From contig JAPEIS010000005.1 of the NCBI GenBank assembly GCA_029531795.1, forward strand, positions 2,850,001-2,914,000: 64,000 nucleotides of DNA, given 5' to 3'. Made by a program: the position numbers and the translations under genes. The first letter of the stretch is position 1; every line of letters begins with the position of its first letter. This document shows, in pieces, positions 49,407 to 61,519 of this stretch. This stretch comes from Sclerotinia nivalis (taxonomy: Eukaryota; Ascomycota; Leotiomycetes; Helotiales; Sclerotiniaceae). Under the pieces are notes generated by a model. The model searched no databases. It was not told the DNA's origin and saw only the letters and a program-made list of their open reading frames with translations.

Positions 49407-50784
49407 CTGGATAAGGAAGGCGGGTTGGGATTTGGGAATTCTTGGATCGGAAGGGGATAGAGATTGATAGATTTGGTGATGGTTATGGTGATGGTGATTG
49501 TTAGTTCATGGGTGTTTAGCTGGATAAATATGTTTTGTTTCTTTTATGAGTTATGAGAAATTAGAATATTAGGATATCGATGGGCAATTCTGGTTGGAAA
49601 ACATGCGTGGATAGATAGGTGGTTTTCTGGGAAAGTGGTGAAGTCCCTTACTTTTCATTCTAGAACCATTTTTCGATATCAGCAGTAGTTTTCTCACGGC
49701 GCTAGTTACAGATGGGAAGTATAGAATATTTAGTTCTCATTGTTAAGCCAAGTCGGCTTAAAATACGAAAGCAAAAGACGAATATTGAGAAGAGAGACAG
49801 TGAGATCTGTATATTTTGAGCAATGTTTTGGAGATGATTAATGTTTCTGGAATCTTTGCGATCAAGCCATTGTTTTTGGTGGTATCGGAGGGCCTTGAAG
49901 TATCGGTGCCATGATTCCGTCAGTCTTACTTGAGACTTCCGAAGTGTATGTCTCTAATACTACACTCCCCTCTTTGGTATCATTGTCGGATAGGTAGTTT
50001 TCTTTTGTTCCAAAACTAGAGCTGCATTGGTCGAAAGTGCAATGATCACGAACAAATTCTATCACAACACCTTTCTTGGCTCTTCACTAATGCAGGATTG
50101 TATGGAAAATACTCGAGAAGGCTGCACTTCCCGGGTTTGAAAATTCCTGCTTTCCGCAATGCAATATCAGGATAGTTAGGCCTCACAGCTCGACGCAAAT
50201 AGATTTAATTGATGTAACAGAAGTTATAAGCAGTATCCTTATAATATTCGTAGTATCATACTTTCCTCTAAGATTAGTTTCATAAATTGTCACACCCGCG
50301 TTTTACTTGGTATAGGCGTGGAACGAAAGAAGATCCTGAGCTGGAACTGATACAGAATATTCAAGAAAACTCATGATTGTGGAACAAAAGGGTCACGTAT
50401 TCATTACCTTCACTCCTATGCCGTCCTTTAATATGCTGCAAAAGATGGCTACAAATGGTAACAAGGAGAACACCAGAAGCATTACACATATGCATTCAAT
50501 CGATCAATTTTCCACTTTAAAGTCGCATATAAACACCTGCTACGGTCCCAAACACAAGCCTCCTAGGGTGGGGGGTGGTAGCGCTTACTCTTTGGGAATT
50601 TTGCCTCTGGACTTACGATACAGGCAATTAGACTATTTGCCACATATACAAGAAGGGTTACCAAAAGCCTTGCTTAATAGATTGCACCGCTCGTTTTCTT
50701 TTGCTTTCCTAGTCTGCTCAGGTCTTCATAAACTAACTGTCAAAACGGATGGCCCAAGCCTAATCGCCTCCTTATTTCATTTCT

Positions 50785-53700
50785 TCATCGTTTCGTCCAC
50801 ATTTTCAGATACAGCATGATCAAATTCCCATCCAAGGGTGGAGGTTTTGTTGGCTGGGACAAGGCCTGAAGACTACTTTGTGTATTTGCCGTATCATACA
50901 CTGCTAAGTCTCGGTAAAGCTCCCATAACGTAAGGTCCTGATAGACATTTTCCTCTAGCAGGGGTAAAAATGGGTGCATGGAATCTGCCTGGTTCTGCCG
51001 CACTTTATCAACCCATTCTTTATAAGATATTCCTTGCAGGTTATAGCCTCCATATTGTCCTAAGAGACGTAAGGTTGAGATAAGATCGAGAGACTCCCTA
51101 CGCTCAGGAACTAAGTTGTAGGCATGGCCGATATTTCCCGCAAACGAAGATATGTGAAGGATGGAGTTGGTCACAAAGTCAACAGGTATAAACTCCTTGT
51201 ATTCGTCGGGAAGTAAAGGAAAGAAGCCAGAGTCAATAGAGCTGGTTATCAATCGAGATATGAAGTCGTTCTTGTTCAAGGTTCCAGTGATACTATGACC
51301 CAAGACGAAACCTGGACGATATATACAAATTGGAAAGCCCCGAGAGATTTCCGACCAAACTAGTTGTTCGGCCACCCACTTACTTTGCGAGTAGCCAATA
51401 TCATACGACACTGCGTTCAAATGTCGCAGGGGCGGCTCGTCTTCGTGAAGGAAAGTGGTCCCTGTAATGGCGCGAGTGGGACCGTATGCAGATAGGGTTG
51501 ACACGTAGTGAAGGGCTTTCACTCGGCCAGTTCGCGAAAATCGCAGGATCTCAAGCATACCGAGTACATTCGCCGGTCGATGGAATGAGTACGGCTGCGT
51601 GAAATTCACATGCGCTCCAAGATGAAAGACGACACTTGACTGGATCGCTAGTCTCTCAAAGTTTTCCTCGCTCATGCCGAGCTGCGATTTTCCGAGGTCT
51701 CCCACAATAACAATCAGCTTGTGTTCGAATTCAGCTTGCCATATATTGTATTCCTGCATTGTTTGACGAATCCGTGATAACCCGGATGCGACATCTATGG
51801 CACGTACAATACAAACTACTGATTGGACTTCGGGTAAGTGTAGTAAGTCATTGAGCAAGAAAGCACCAACAAAACCTGTTGCGCCTGTCAAAAAGATTCT
51901 CCCTTCATCAGCAGACCGCTAGTTCGGCACTGACGAAGATATATCATAGGGTTTAAGGCCACATAAAAGTGAAGCATCAGCAAGCAGCAAATCTGTGACA
52001 TTGCTTTTGGGAAGATGTCCTTGCTCAATAGCCCTGATAGAATGAGCAAGTCCATTAAGTGTGGGATTTTCGTACACGACCTTTGCGGAGAGTTTGGTAC
52101 CGAATTCACTGAATATTTTGGAGATCAGAAGCGGCACCTGAAGGGATGTGCCTCCTACTGTAAAAAGGCTTTCTTCCATATCAAGTGACTTTTCCGGCGA
52201 GAAAATGTCTCGCCAAATCTTTTCAAGTCGGGTCTCCATGGCGACCTTTTTCTGGGCCGACAATGAGTCAAAATTAGCTTGTAACAGTCTTAGTTTCTTC
52301 AAGTATGCCTCTTTTAGTCTGTTGCGGTCGATTTTCAAGCTGGAGTTTAGAGGAAACTCTTGCACGATTTCGATTCGTGGCAGGACTCCCCGTGGTAACA
52401 GCTTCTGAATTAATGTTTGTAAATGGCCAAGGCATTCGGTGTTTGTCAAATTAGACCTGGGGGTAATCCAAGTTACCAGTAGCGGACCAACGTCTTGCGA
52501 TTGTTCAATCATTAAAGTTACAGCTGCTTGAGCGAATCCAGTCGCGAGGACGGCTGAGTCTATTGACTGCAGGTCAACCTGAAAACCATTAAACTTGACT
52601 TGATGGTCACGGCGACGGACAAAGAAGATGTTTCCTGCTTCATCCTTCGAGCAGATATCTCCCGTCCGATAAAGTGACATTGGACGGTGACCAAGTCCAT
52701 CCAATTGAAGATAACGACTGGTATTCGATTCTGGTTGATTGCAGTACCCCTTGGACAGCCCACTTCCTCCAATGAACATCTCTCCAATTTCACCAGGGGC
52801 AACCTCTCTCATAGAGTCATCCAATAAATATACTTCACTTCCAGCAAAAGGAGTACCGATACTGATCGTCTCTCCTTTGGTATCCTCAATAGTGACGGCA
52901 TGTAGAGTTGTAAGCACGGAGCATTCAGAAGGGCCACTGTGCCCAGCCTCGAAGTTAGCATCTATCCCATCTAATATATTTAAACTGGAATTGAGGATTG
53001 TGCGCTCACTTACTATCCATTGTAAAGGTATTTCGGGGGCCCATGCTTTAACACCAGCTCCATGGCCCGTGGATTTGCCGCCTCCCCACCACAAATTACA
53101 ACATTCATCTTCGAGAATATGCGAGGAGAAGCGAATGCGAGTATATTGAAAAGAGATGTAGTGATTAAGAAGACCGTTACCCTGTACTGACAAATATATT
53201 TCTCGAATGCGAAGGGGTCTAGGAATATCTCTTGGTGAATGATAACTATGGTAGCTCCATTCAAGAGAGGAACCCAAACGTCGAATATTGCCCCGTCAAA
53301 CCCGGTGTGGGATATTTGCCCCACTCTATCCTGAGCCGCGGAAATAGGGATCTTTGGATCATTTCTAAGCCGTATAATACCTCCTGCAGCTAATTGCACT
53401 GCTTTAGGCTGTCCCGTGGTCCCTGAGGTGTATATTAGATGGGATCGATGCTCAGCGCTTGTCCAAACCGGAACCTTAGATAATGTTTCAACGCATTGAT
53501 CCACTTCCCTGCTGTCCTCGAACCGAATGAGCAAGATAGGATAGTTTGATAATGACTCCCGGCACTGATTGTCTACATCCGTGGCTACGCGCACATTCCC
53601 CAATTGCTTCAGCTTTTCCTCTATCTGTTGATCACTCTGTCCAGCATCCAGAAGAAGACAGGTTCCACCAGCATACAACACGGCTGCTTGGGCAATTACA

Positions 53701-53868
53701 TAGTTGACCCCTTGTCCAAACAGAATTCCAACAGGCTCCTCGAGTTAAATTCCCTGTTCTAAAAGGATACTAGCATACTTCAGTGCTGAGGAATGTAGCT
53801 GAGCGTATGTTACAATAGTTTCGCCGTCGATGATGGCGCTTGCATTTGGTGAGTTCAATGCCTGCTGG
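50785..53868 (-). pseudogene. NRPS-like A-T-R enzyme (adenylation, thiolation, thioester reductase), inactivated
   Basis: This is a single-module NRPS-like reductase. Such enzymes adenylate a carboxylic or amino acid, load it on a carrier and release it as an aldehyde or alcohol. Exons: 53868-53014 and 52936-50785, with a 77-nt intron (GTAAGT...CACAG) whose splicing restores LYNGYGPSECSVLTTLH. Adenylation motifs are LIYTSGTTGQPKAVQ, YNGYGPSE, SLYRTGDIC, FFVRRRDHQVKFNGFQVDL and FPLNSSLKIDRNRL. The carrier site is ESLFTVGGTSLQV (Ser for phosphopantetheine). The reductase domain has FLTGATGFVGAFLLND and GYSQSKWVAEQL (YxxxK). Lesions are TAA at 53745-53747 (GI*LEEPVG; probably CAA to TAA) and TAG at 51919-51921 just before the reductase domain, both in frame. 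The 5' end, with the start of the A domain, is cut off at 53868 by the LINE insertion. Confidence 0.88.
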
Positions 53869-53904
<36 letters not shown>

Positions 53905-55218
53905 TAACGTCTACACTGAGTCTAAGACTATCTAAGACGGCTAGAAGCTTTGTAGGCTTCTAACAAATAACAACTGATGAAATGCTGGCTGTATTAGACT
54001 GTAGCTAATACAATTTGAAGAGATTGAGATAGCCTTAATCTATTAATTTTGAATGGAGGAAGTGAAAACTAATCCTGGGGAACAAAGCCTGTTTTATAAA
54101 TACTTTTGTATATAATAAAGAAAATAACAAATAAAATATAATATAATTCGAAATTGAAACGATTTACCCTGTATAGAAGAATAAATTGACCAAAATAACC
54201 AAATTGATCAAATTGATTTAATTAATTATTTTCTCCTGATTCATTCTTTTCTCCTTCACCTTCTTATTCTATATCCTCTTGTATTTTAGTAAGATACTAT
54301 AATCTAATAGCTATTTTTGTTATTTCGATAAATTCAAAGATTTTGATGATTCCTATTTTGATATAAAATAGATATTTCATAAAAAGTCGAAAAATAGGAT
54401 TATTTGTTTTGAATATTCTTCTAACTGATTTGTATAAAAAACAATTGAGAAGAAGATGATCTAAGGATTTCGTCCTTTTGATATCCATTCCCAATAAAGC
54501 AAAACTAATTTCGTTTGATAATGATCTTTATTTTGTAGCTTCTTTTGCCAAAGTATCAGCCAATTCGTTTCCTTCAACAAAGATATACCCTGGAACCCAA
54601 TTAAGGAAGATTTCAACTCCTTTTCTAAAAAGAGTTTCTATAACTTTAATTGTTCTAATTTAGCATATCTGGCCAGGAGTATTAGAGGATGTTTTCAATC
54701 GGTATAATCCGGCTTGATTATCTGAATAGATTTTGAATTTTTCGTTTAGTTGAGCAATGGAGCTAGTATATTCGATTACTCTAGTAACTCCAAAAAGTTC
54801 ACCATTATAGACAAACTGATTCACCCCAATATTAATGATTTCCTGATATAAAACCTGACCATTCGATAGAATAACTGCAATTCCGATTCCAATTCCGATT
54901 CTATCCAAAGTGAATAAAGCATCAATATATATTGTAATGGTATTCTTGCATCTGTATTTGAATACAAGGTTATGGGTAATTGTAACATCTTCCTTTGTTA
55001 GCTTGCTGATATTGACTTTATATGGAGTATCCCTTTTCCAAGGAGGGAAATGAAAATGATCGATTTTCTCTAAAATCAAAGGATCGATATCTTCTTCGAT
55101 TGAATTTGTGATCTTTTCAAACTGAATAGGTTTAAATAGTTTTCTTCGAGGGGTTATTATCGAACTCTGATTTCCTTTTTCGGCAATCAATCTTTTGGAA
55201 ATTAGATTAACAGGGTGG
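53869..55218 (-). mobile_element. LINE fragment D, inserted in the NRPS-like gene and split by a chromovirus
   Basis: A second copy of the LINE at 8468. Its (AATC)n tail is seen as GATT repeats from 53869, followed by the shared 3' block and the RNase H region (54478-55190, with TIYIDALFTLDRIGIG and KIYSDNQAGLYRLK). It aligns to LINE A up to AACAGGGTGG and then stops at 55218, where the LTR of the chromovirus begins. Relative to A it lacks about 230 bases between GATGATC(T/A)AAGGATT and TTCGTCCTTTTGATATCC (junction near 54470), probably by deletion between short GGATT repeats. The remaining 5' part of the LINE must lie beyond the window, past the inserted elements. Confidence 0.85.
55214..55218. 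repeat. presumed target duplication of chromovirus 1 (left copy)
   Basis: GGTGG directly precedes the LTR start TGTTACGG. In LINE A the equivalent site reads GGGTGGGAAGGTGAG, so the host LINE sequence ends exactly here. The matching right copy would be outside the window. Confidence 0.5.
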
Positions 55219-55381
55219 TGTTACGGGTTCATCTCCCTTCACCTGCACGTGATCATGTGTGCCTTAGGCACACATGCATACACTCACTTCTATATAGTCA
55301 GGTCACCTCCTTGACCTTCTTCTCCTCCTCGTAGTACAACAATAGATCAAACTTATACATACCTTTTCCTTTACTGTGATA
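55219..55381 (+). mobile_element. 5' LTR of chromovirus 1
   Basis: The LTR starts TGTTACGG and most likely ends CTGTGATA (55374-55381), a decayed form of the TGTCACGG...CCGTGACA terminal inverted repeat seen in the other LTRs here. It contains a TGCCTTAGGCA palindrome and a TCTATATAGTC TATA-like box, both matched in spirit by the 61753-61898 LTR. The exact end is uncertain by some bases. Confidence 0.65.
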
Positions 55382-55661
55382 ATTTGTATTACCCTTTCAA
55401 AGGCTCCGTCACTTTACGAAGTGATCTGGCCTTGCCAAATCATTTGCAGGCTTCTGTGTCTGTTTTTCGACTGCTTTCGCATTGTCGTAATTCGCCTGCT
55501 TTTGTACGGTCGTGTTTCTTATCTGCTTTTGCACAGTTTCTGATCCTTGATTGCTTTTGTGCAATCGTATTTATTCGCAAGCTTTTGTGTCTATTTTTGA
55601 TTGCTTTTGTGCAATCGCAAATTCCCTATCGATTACTTTGTACAATTGTAATTCTTTTTAC

Positions 55662-56938
55662 AATGGCTTCCGGTTCTACATCCGCTGGTAATGCGACTCC
55701 TACTTCTATCGAAGGAATTCGTACCGAAATCCAACGAGTCTTCGGCCAATAGCCTACTATTACACAACTCCTAGTAGAATTGAATGCTTTAATGATACCA
55801 AATCTCGCTACCGGTCCTAACAAATAAACTGCTTATCTGAATCATGTTTTCTTTATCATCGAAGATCGCTTTACTATTCAAGCTACCTATATCGCTATTC
55901 AAACAAATAAGATCGAGGAATTCAAAGCGGAAAACATTGAGCTTCTTTGTACTCTAGTTGGCAAGCAAGCTTAGTTGGATATCGATAATACTACCACTAA
56001 CCAGAAACCGATCACTTTCTACCAAACTCAGAAGGACCCACCCGTTTTTAAAGGCGAAAGATCTAATATTCTCGTTCGACAAAAGGATTATCAGTCCTGG
56101 AAGTTGGATTTGCAATTCTATTGGATGATCGATTTATAATTTTTTGTTTTTGAACAAAAGAAGATTAACTATACTATTAGTTTTCTTGATGATTAAGTAT
56201 AATAAAAGTATATTACAGATATCATCAGATTCGTTGACGATCCTATTTGTTTCGATTCTGCTGTTTCGTTTTTGACCAAATTGGATAAATTATATATCTT
56301 TGTGGATATCGAAAGGGAAGTCTCGCTCAAATTCGATAAGCTTTCTATAAGTCCAAAAGAATCCTTTTCGGTTTTTTTCTTTATATTATCTCATCTTGCT
56401 AATTCTTACTACAAATCTGATTGCGAGATTGTTAATGCGATAAAGCAAAAGGTTACAACCCCTTTTCGAACTTTGGTCATTAATGACTCGAACCCCTGCA
56501 CAGCCAACGATGTTGATGATTAACAAAAGAAATTCTTTACTTGGAATCAGAATCTTTGTAACGCTGAATATTATAATAAAAATTCTAATAAAGCATCTAT
56601 TGCTGATAATGACCCTATAAACCTCGATATAATAAAACAAAAAGGACAATAGAAAAAGAATCCGCAAAATAAAAAAAAGAAATTTAATCCTGTAGTTTCT
56701 TGCAATTATTATAATAGGATCGACCATCTTCAGATTGATTATTATACTATTTATAATATCAATGGTAATCTTCTTTTTGGCAAACAAGCTCTCGTTAATA
56801 CCTTTTTCAATCACAATACCACTACTTCAACTAATCCGGCCCCTGATCAATACATTGCTATTCCAGCTTTTCGAGGTATTAATAGGTTTAATAATAATCG
56901 CAATGGATTTCGAGGAGGATATACTAGTAATTAGATAC
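55662..56938 (+). pseudogene. chromovirus 1 gag region
   Basis: The frame begins MASGSTSAGNATPTSIEGIR and is followed by a gag-like helical region (LVELNALM, then LNHVFFIIEDRF) with several in-frame TAA/TAG stops and frameshifts. Gag proteins form the particle. No single open frame remains. Confidence 0.7.
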
Positions 56939-57127
56939 AAAGCCAATAACACCTGAATCAAGTATAATGGTAAGGCTATATCGAACCAGAAAAGATTGTC
57001 TCTATATTCAGTTCAATCAAAGAAAATCCCGAATAAGGAAAAGATTAACCTCTACGAAAAATCGTTTATAGAGGAATACTAAGGGCAAAAAGATAAATCG
57101 AGTAATGGATAGAAATAAGCCATTACA

Positions 57128-57340
57128 TGTCACGGGGTCCCCGTATATGGTATACGGAGACCGCTCGGGTTCCGACCCATAGGAGTCGGACCTCGGATAA
57201 GTGTAGGCTAGCCCCGGTCGGGGCTAGCGCTACACATAAATGTATTTAAGAAACCGTTCCTTCTATAGAAACGTAGCTCTTCGAGCTACGTCTTATCAAC
57301 AAAAGTGATTTCTGTTATCCTGTCTGCTGCCTCCGTGATA
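57128..57340 (+). mobile_element. solo LTR inserted in chromovirus 1, hairpin-rich and little mutated
   Basis: The 213-bp insert begins TGTCACGGGG and ends CCGTGATA, an 8-bp terminal inverted repeat with one change. It is flanked by the 5-bp duplication TTACA (57123-57127 and 57341-57345). Removing it and one TTACA restores the frame ...KPLQLNSINNKSLFIK... across the site. It is more GC-rich than its host element and shows no RIP-like decay, so it is probably younger. It holds four hairpins: 57136-57162, 57168-57192, 57201-57235 (16 bp with one bulge) and 57271-57291 (9-bp perfect stem). Its orientation is not certain, and it could equally be read on the other strand. Confidence 0.85.
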
Positions 57341-57345
57341 TTACA

Positions 57346-57920
57346 GCTCAATTCTATAAATAACAAATCTCTATTTATTAAAACCACTATATTCCCTATA
57401 TATGAAAATCCCTTTACTATTACAAATCTCATTGATAATAAATACTCTAGAGAAGCCTTTGCTGATTGTTCTTTTGCTTTCAAATACAATATTAAAATAC
57501 AACTCTTATCTCATCCTTACAAACTCCGATTTGCTAATAGAAAGATCGCCGATAGAATTACAGAATATTTTGTAATAGAAATCGCTATAAAAGATCATTA
57601 TAAATATTGATCCTTTTATATTATCCAATTTTCATTAGAGACTCCGTTAATCTTTAGCTTACTATAGTTATAGCGCTATAATCCTATTATCAATTGAACA
57701 AAGATGAGTTTAACATTCTCTTCAAACTACTGCGCTTTCAATTGCTTGATATATCATAATTCAAAGCCAGTTATTGTATCAACAATCCCATCTTTAATCA
57801 AAGAACAAAAAGATCTAACAAAAATTATTCTATAACAAATCGTTGATACTATCGAATCTTTAAATAAATTCCTTATCGATTCTAATATAAAAGCTAAATG
57901 CATAATTTATAAATACTGCT
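57346..57920 (+). pseudogene. chromovirus 1 protease region
   Basis: Downstream of the solo LTR the frame NNKSLFIKTTIFPIYENPF is followed by ITNLIDNKYSREAFADCSF, the place of the aspartic protease active-site loop (LID.G.. in related elements). The Gly expected after LIDN is replaced by Lys, so activity is doubtful. The frame stops at 57610. Confidence 0.6.
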
Positions 57921-58739
57921 TTTTATATATCGAGGATTATCCAAAGAACGATATCGATTGTTCACCTATTCAAACGTTTTCTATTTTTAAAAGAACTTCT
58001 TATAAAAAACCTTTTATTGAAAAGATACCAAATAAAGGTTATATATTACAATCTAACGATTCTTCTATTGATCTCGAATTTCAATAGAGTCTAACATTTG
58101 GTATGAATTATTATCGAACAAAGCGCTGCGGAGAACCAAATAATCAAATACAGATGATTCCCAATTGTCCGCATCCAAAATCGATCTTAAAGATTGCAAA
58201 TCAGCGTCGGTCTATTCACAATCCAAAAAACCGTCTACCCCTGCTTTCTATTAGAGAACTCTCTATACCTATTTACAAAGATACAAATCCAAATATAAAT
58301 GATATTCATTGATTACAAACTTCTAACTTTGTTTCGTTTTGTCAACAAGATAACGTTCAAACTATCCGATTGATATAAGATGAATTGAATGCCATACAGA
58401 AAACTATTGAACAAGATCATCTACAACAAGCTATATTATCCTCGACACTCACAAAAGGGGATTTTCGATCGATTTTATAAGGGCAAAACAATATAACAAA
58501 GATACTCTCTAAAACCCTATTACAACTTTATGATTTTATATACGATTATTACAAGCCGCTTCATTTGCGAAAGATCTCTGAAGCTGATATCGATAAATTT
58601 TTAACCGGCAAACCTTTCTTTAATGACGATCAAATACAACAAAGGCTTCCTATATAATTACAAAACAAACTTCCTGCCTTCCTCCCACGTTATACAGATA
58701 AATTGCCGCCTCGTCGAATCTGGAATCACAAAATTAAGT

Positions 58740-59551
58740 TGATACTCGGTAAAAAGCCACCTTATTTCAAAAACCGCCCTTTATCGCTAATAGAGTTGAT
58801 AATGGTGTACAAATAGCTTGATGATAATCTCTCCAAAAAGTTCATTCGGAAATCGAGATCGCAATGCACTTCTCCTTTGCTATTGACTGCCAAACTAGAA
58901 AAAGGGATCCGTATTTGTCAAGATTATCGAAAACTAAATAACATTACTATAAAGAATCGTTATTCATTACTTATCGTTTACGAAACATTGAATACTCTTT
59001 GCAATACAAAAATTTACACCAAGCTTGATATCATTGCAATGTTCAACAAATTGCAAATCGCCGAAAAAAATGAATGGAAAACTATATTCATTACTCGTTT
59101 TGGTCTTTTTGAATCTTTGGTTATACCTTTCGGTTTCTGCAATATGCCTGCATCGTTCCAACATTATATCAATCATATACTTTTCGACGAGTTGGACAAA
59201 TATTGCACTGTATATCTCGATGATATCCTAATCTATTCCGATAATTCTGTAAAGCATAAAAAGCATATCCGCCAAGTAGTTCAAAAGTTAATGGATACTG
59301 AATTACAGATTGATATTAACAAATGCAAATTCGAAACCATGAAAACAAAGTATTTGGGTTTTATCATTACAACCAAAGGTATCGAAATGGATCAAGAAAA
59401 GGTTATGGTTATTATATCTTGGGAATTGCCTTTATATATAAAAGATTTACAACGATTTCTTGGTTTCGCCAATTTCTATCAACGTTTTATAAAAGATTTT
59501 TCAAAGATTTGTCACTCTCTTAACAATCTTTTGCAGAAGAATATTACATAA
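58740..59551 (+). pseudogene. chromovirus 1 reverse transcriptase domain
   Basis: The open part (58877-59551) shows RICQDYRKLNNITIKNRY, TKLDIIAMFNKLQI (catalytic Asp), GLFESLVIPFGFCNMPASFQ and the catalytic YLDDILIYSDN box, followed by FLGFANFYQRFIKDFSK. This is a typical Ty3 reverse transcriptase with the YLDD box intact, but upstream and downstream stops disconnect it. Confidence 0.88.
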
Positions 59552-59605
59552 AATTGGACTGTAGATTATACAAAGGCTTTTGATACTTTAAAAAGAGCTT
59601 TCATA

Positions 59606-60060
59606 ATGACGCCGGTTTTGATATACTTTGATTATAGATGGAAAACTGTTTTGGAAACCGACGCTTCCGATTGGGCTTCAAAAGGAATTCTCTCACAATA
59701 CAATAATGATAACGTTTTGCATCCAGTCGCTTACTTTTCATTTAAATATACAACAACGGAATATAATTATAAGATCTACAATAAAGAACTACTCGCTATT
59801 ATCAAAACAATAAAAGAATAACGCTCAAAACTCTAAAACTTATAAAAGAAATTCGAAATTCTCATTGATTACAAGAACCTCGAATATTTTATAACTACAA
59901 AAACTCTCAGTCAATAGCAAATACAATGGTCTGAATTTCTGTCTCAATATAATTTCTGTATAATCTATCGATCAGGAAACAAAGCTATTCGACCAAACGC
60001 ATTAAGTAGAAAACACAAAGATCGGCTGTATCGCTCTGATCCAAACGATAAGTGTCTAAA
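59606..60060 (+). pseudogene. chromovirus 1 RNase H domain
   Basis: The frame contains TDASDWASKGILSQ, HPVAYFSFK (sometimes HPVAFYSRK in relatives), and YNKELLAIIKTIKE. Stops follow at 59820. The downstream segment ending in ALSRK-like NALSRKH (about 60000) lies in the same order as in related elements. Confidence 0.82.
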
Positions 60061-60118
60061 GAATCGAAAACGCGTTGTCCTCTCTCAGAACTGTTTTGAC
60101 GACAACCTTTATAAGGAT

Positions 60119-61510
60119 TTGATTGGGTATATCAATTTGACACTAATGGAAACAATAGTATCATTCTACAATCAATCAATTGATACTTTAATCGATATAG
60201 TGTATACTAGGTCCGATATTGCAGATCAACTTATCTCTATTCTTAATAATCCATCGGTAACTAAATGGCTAAAAGAGCATCGTAAAACCCTCCGAATCGC
60301 TATGCAAGATTGTTCGGTCCAAAATAATAAAATTTACTATCGGGATAAGATTTGGATTCCATCAGACGATAAACTCAAACTTCAAATTATTTATCGAATT
60401 TATTCTTCTAATCTTACCGGCCATCCTGATCGAATTAAAACGATCGATCTTGTCTCTTGTATATACTAATGGCCTAACATGTATTTGGAGATCGCGTCCT
60501 ATATAAAGGTTTGCGAACTTTGTACTCGCATCAAATCGTCTAAATCGGCGTTTCCCGGATTTTTGAAACCGCTGTCTGTCCCTTTTCGCGTGTAGTCTGA
60601 TATCTTAATCGATTATATTATACCGTTCCCGGATTGTACTCGTTATAATTCTATTTATAAATATATCTTGATGGTAATCTACAAGCTAACCAAAATGAGA
60701 CATTTCATTGATATACATATACTAATGACAAAGGAGCTAATCGATGCTTTTATCAACCGTGTCTATACGCTTCATAAACTTCCGGACAATATCATTTCCG
60801 ATCGGGGAACGCAGTTCGTATCAGGATTCTGATTACAGCTCTCGAAGCGATTGGGAGTTACCTTAAAACATTCTTCAGCTTTTCATCCTCAAACAGATAG
60901 TCAGATTGAGCATATTAATTCGGTTCTGGAGCAATATTTACGAGCTTTTGTTAATTATCATCAAGACGATTGGTTGAATTGGCTACCCTTAGCCGAATTT
61001 GCATCCAATAATTTGGTTTCTGAAACAACTGGTTGTTCGCTTTTCTTTACCAATTACAGCTTTAATCCATACCTAAACATTGAGCTTAGTAAACCTTACC
61101 CATCGGATATGATTCTAGTACAAAAACGGGAATTCTTTAAAAGTAATAGAACCGTAGATCGTATAGAACATATCTTGAAGCAACTTCGTACTCTTATACA
61201 ACAAATAGTTGCTACTTATGAGGATTATACTAACCACTACTGCTTTGATTCACTTTGCTACACAGCTAATCAGAAAGTCTTTGTTAATATCAAGAATATA
61301 AAGACTTTATACAAAGCAAAAAAGCTAGATGATAAATGGGTCGGCTCTTACAAGATTATCAAAGTTTATCCTCATATTTGTTTTGTTCAATTGTTTGAGA
61401 ATGTTAAAATCTTCCCTGTTTTCCATTATTCTTTTTTATTTCCAGCTTATACTAATCCTCACTTTCCGGTTCAAGTAACAATTAACGAATCAGAATCCCT
61501 GACTATATAG
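60119..61510 (+). pseudogene. chromovirus 1 integrase
   Basis: The integrase is broken by stops. It shows an H-H-C-C zinc-binding region (GHPDRIKTIDL ... YIKVCELCTRIK, about 60415-60530), a core with DYI and SDRGTQFVSGF (catalytic Asp) and an open end (60851-61510) with HSSAFHPQTDSQIEHINSVL, LPLAEFASNN and a C-terminal region. Stops appear near 60469 and 60829. Confidence 0.85.
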
Positions 61511-61519
61511 GACAGAATT

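Larger units (their letters stand above)
41801..50784. other. gene desert, about 9 kb, with low-complexity tracts
   Basis: No gene is supported in nearly 9 kb. Minus-strand frames at 42448-43024 look slightly protein-like but lie in different frames with no shared domain. Frames at 44450-44713 and 50373-50819 have no recognisable features. The segment contains a 17-G run (42065-42081), GTAGGTAGG (about 47400), a GGGAT/GGGAAAAT array (48749-48812) and a telomere-like TTAGG tract (49374-49406). The sequence upstream of 41800 may be the regulatory region of the Myb-like gene; long 5' regions are common for fungal developmental regulators, but this is inference. Confidence 0.5.

Noticed and set aside
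50373..50819. 148-codon plus-strand ORF next to the NRPS-like gene
   Set aside because: No recognisable features; it overlaps the 3' end of the NRPS-like frame and has no support beyond length.
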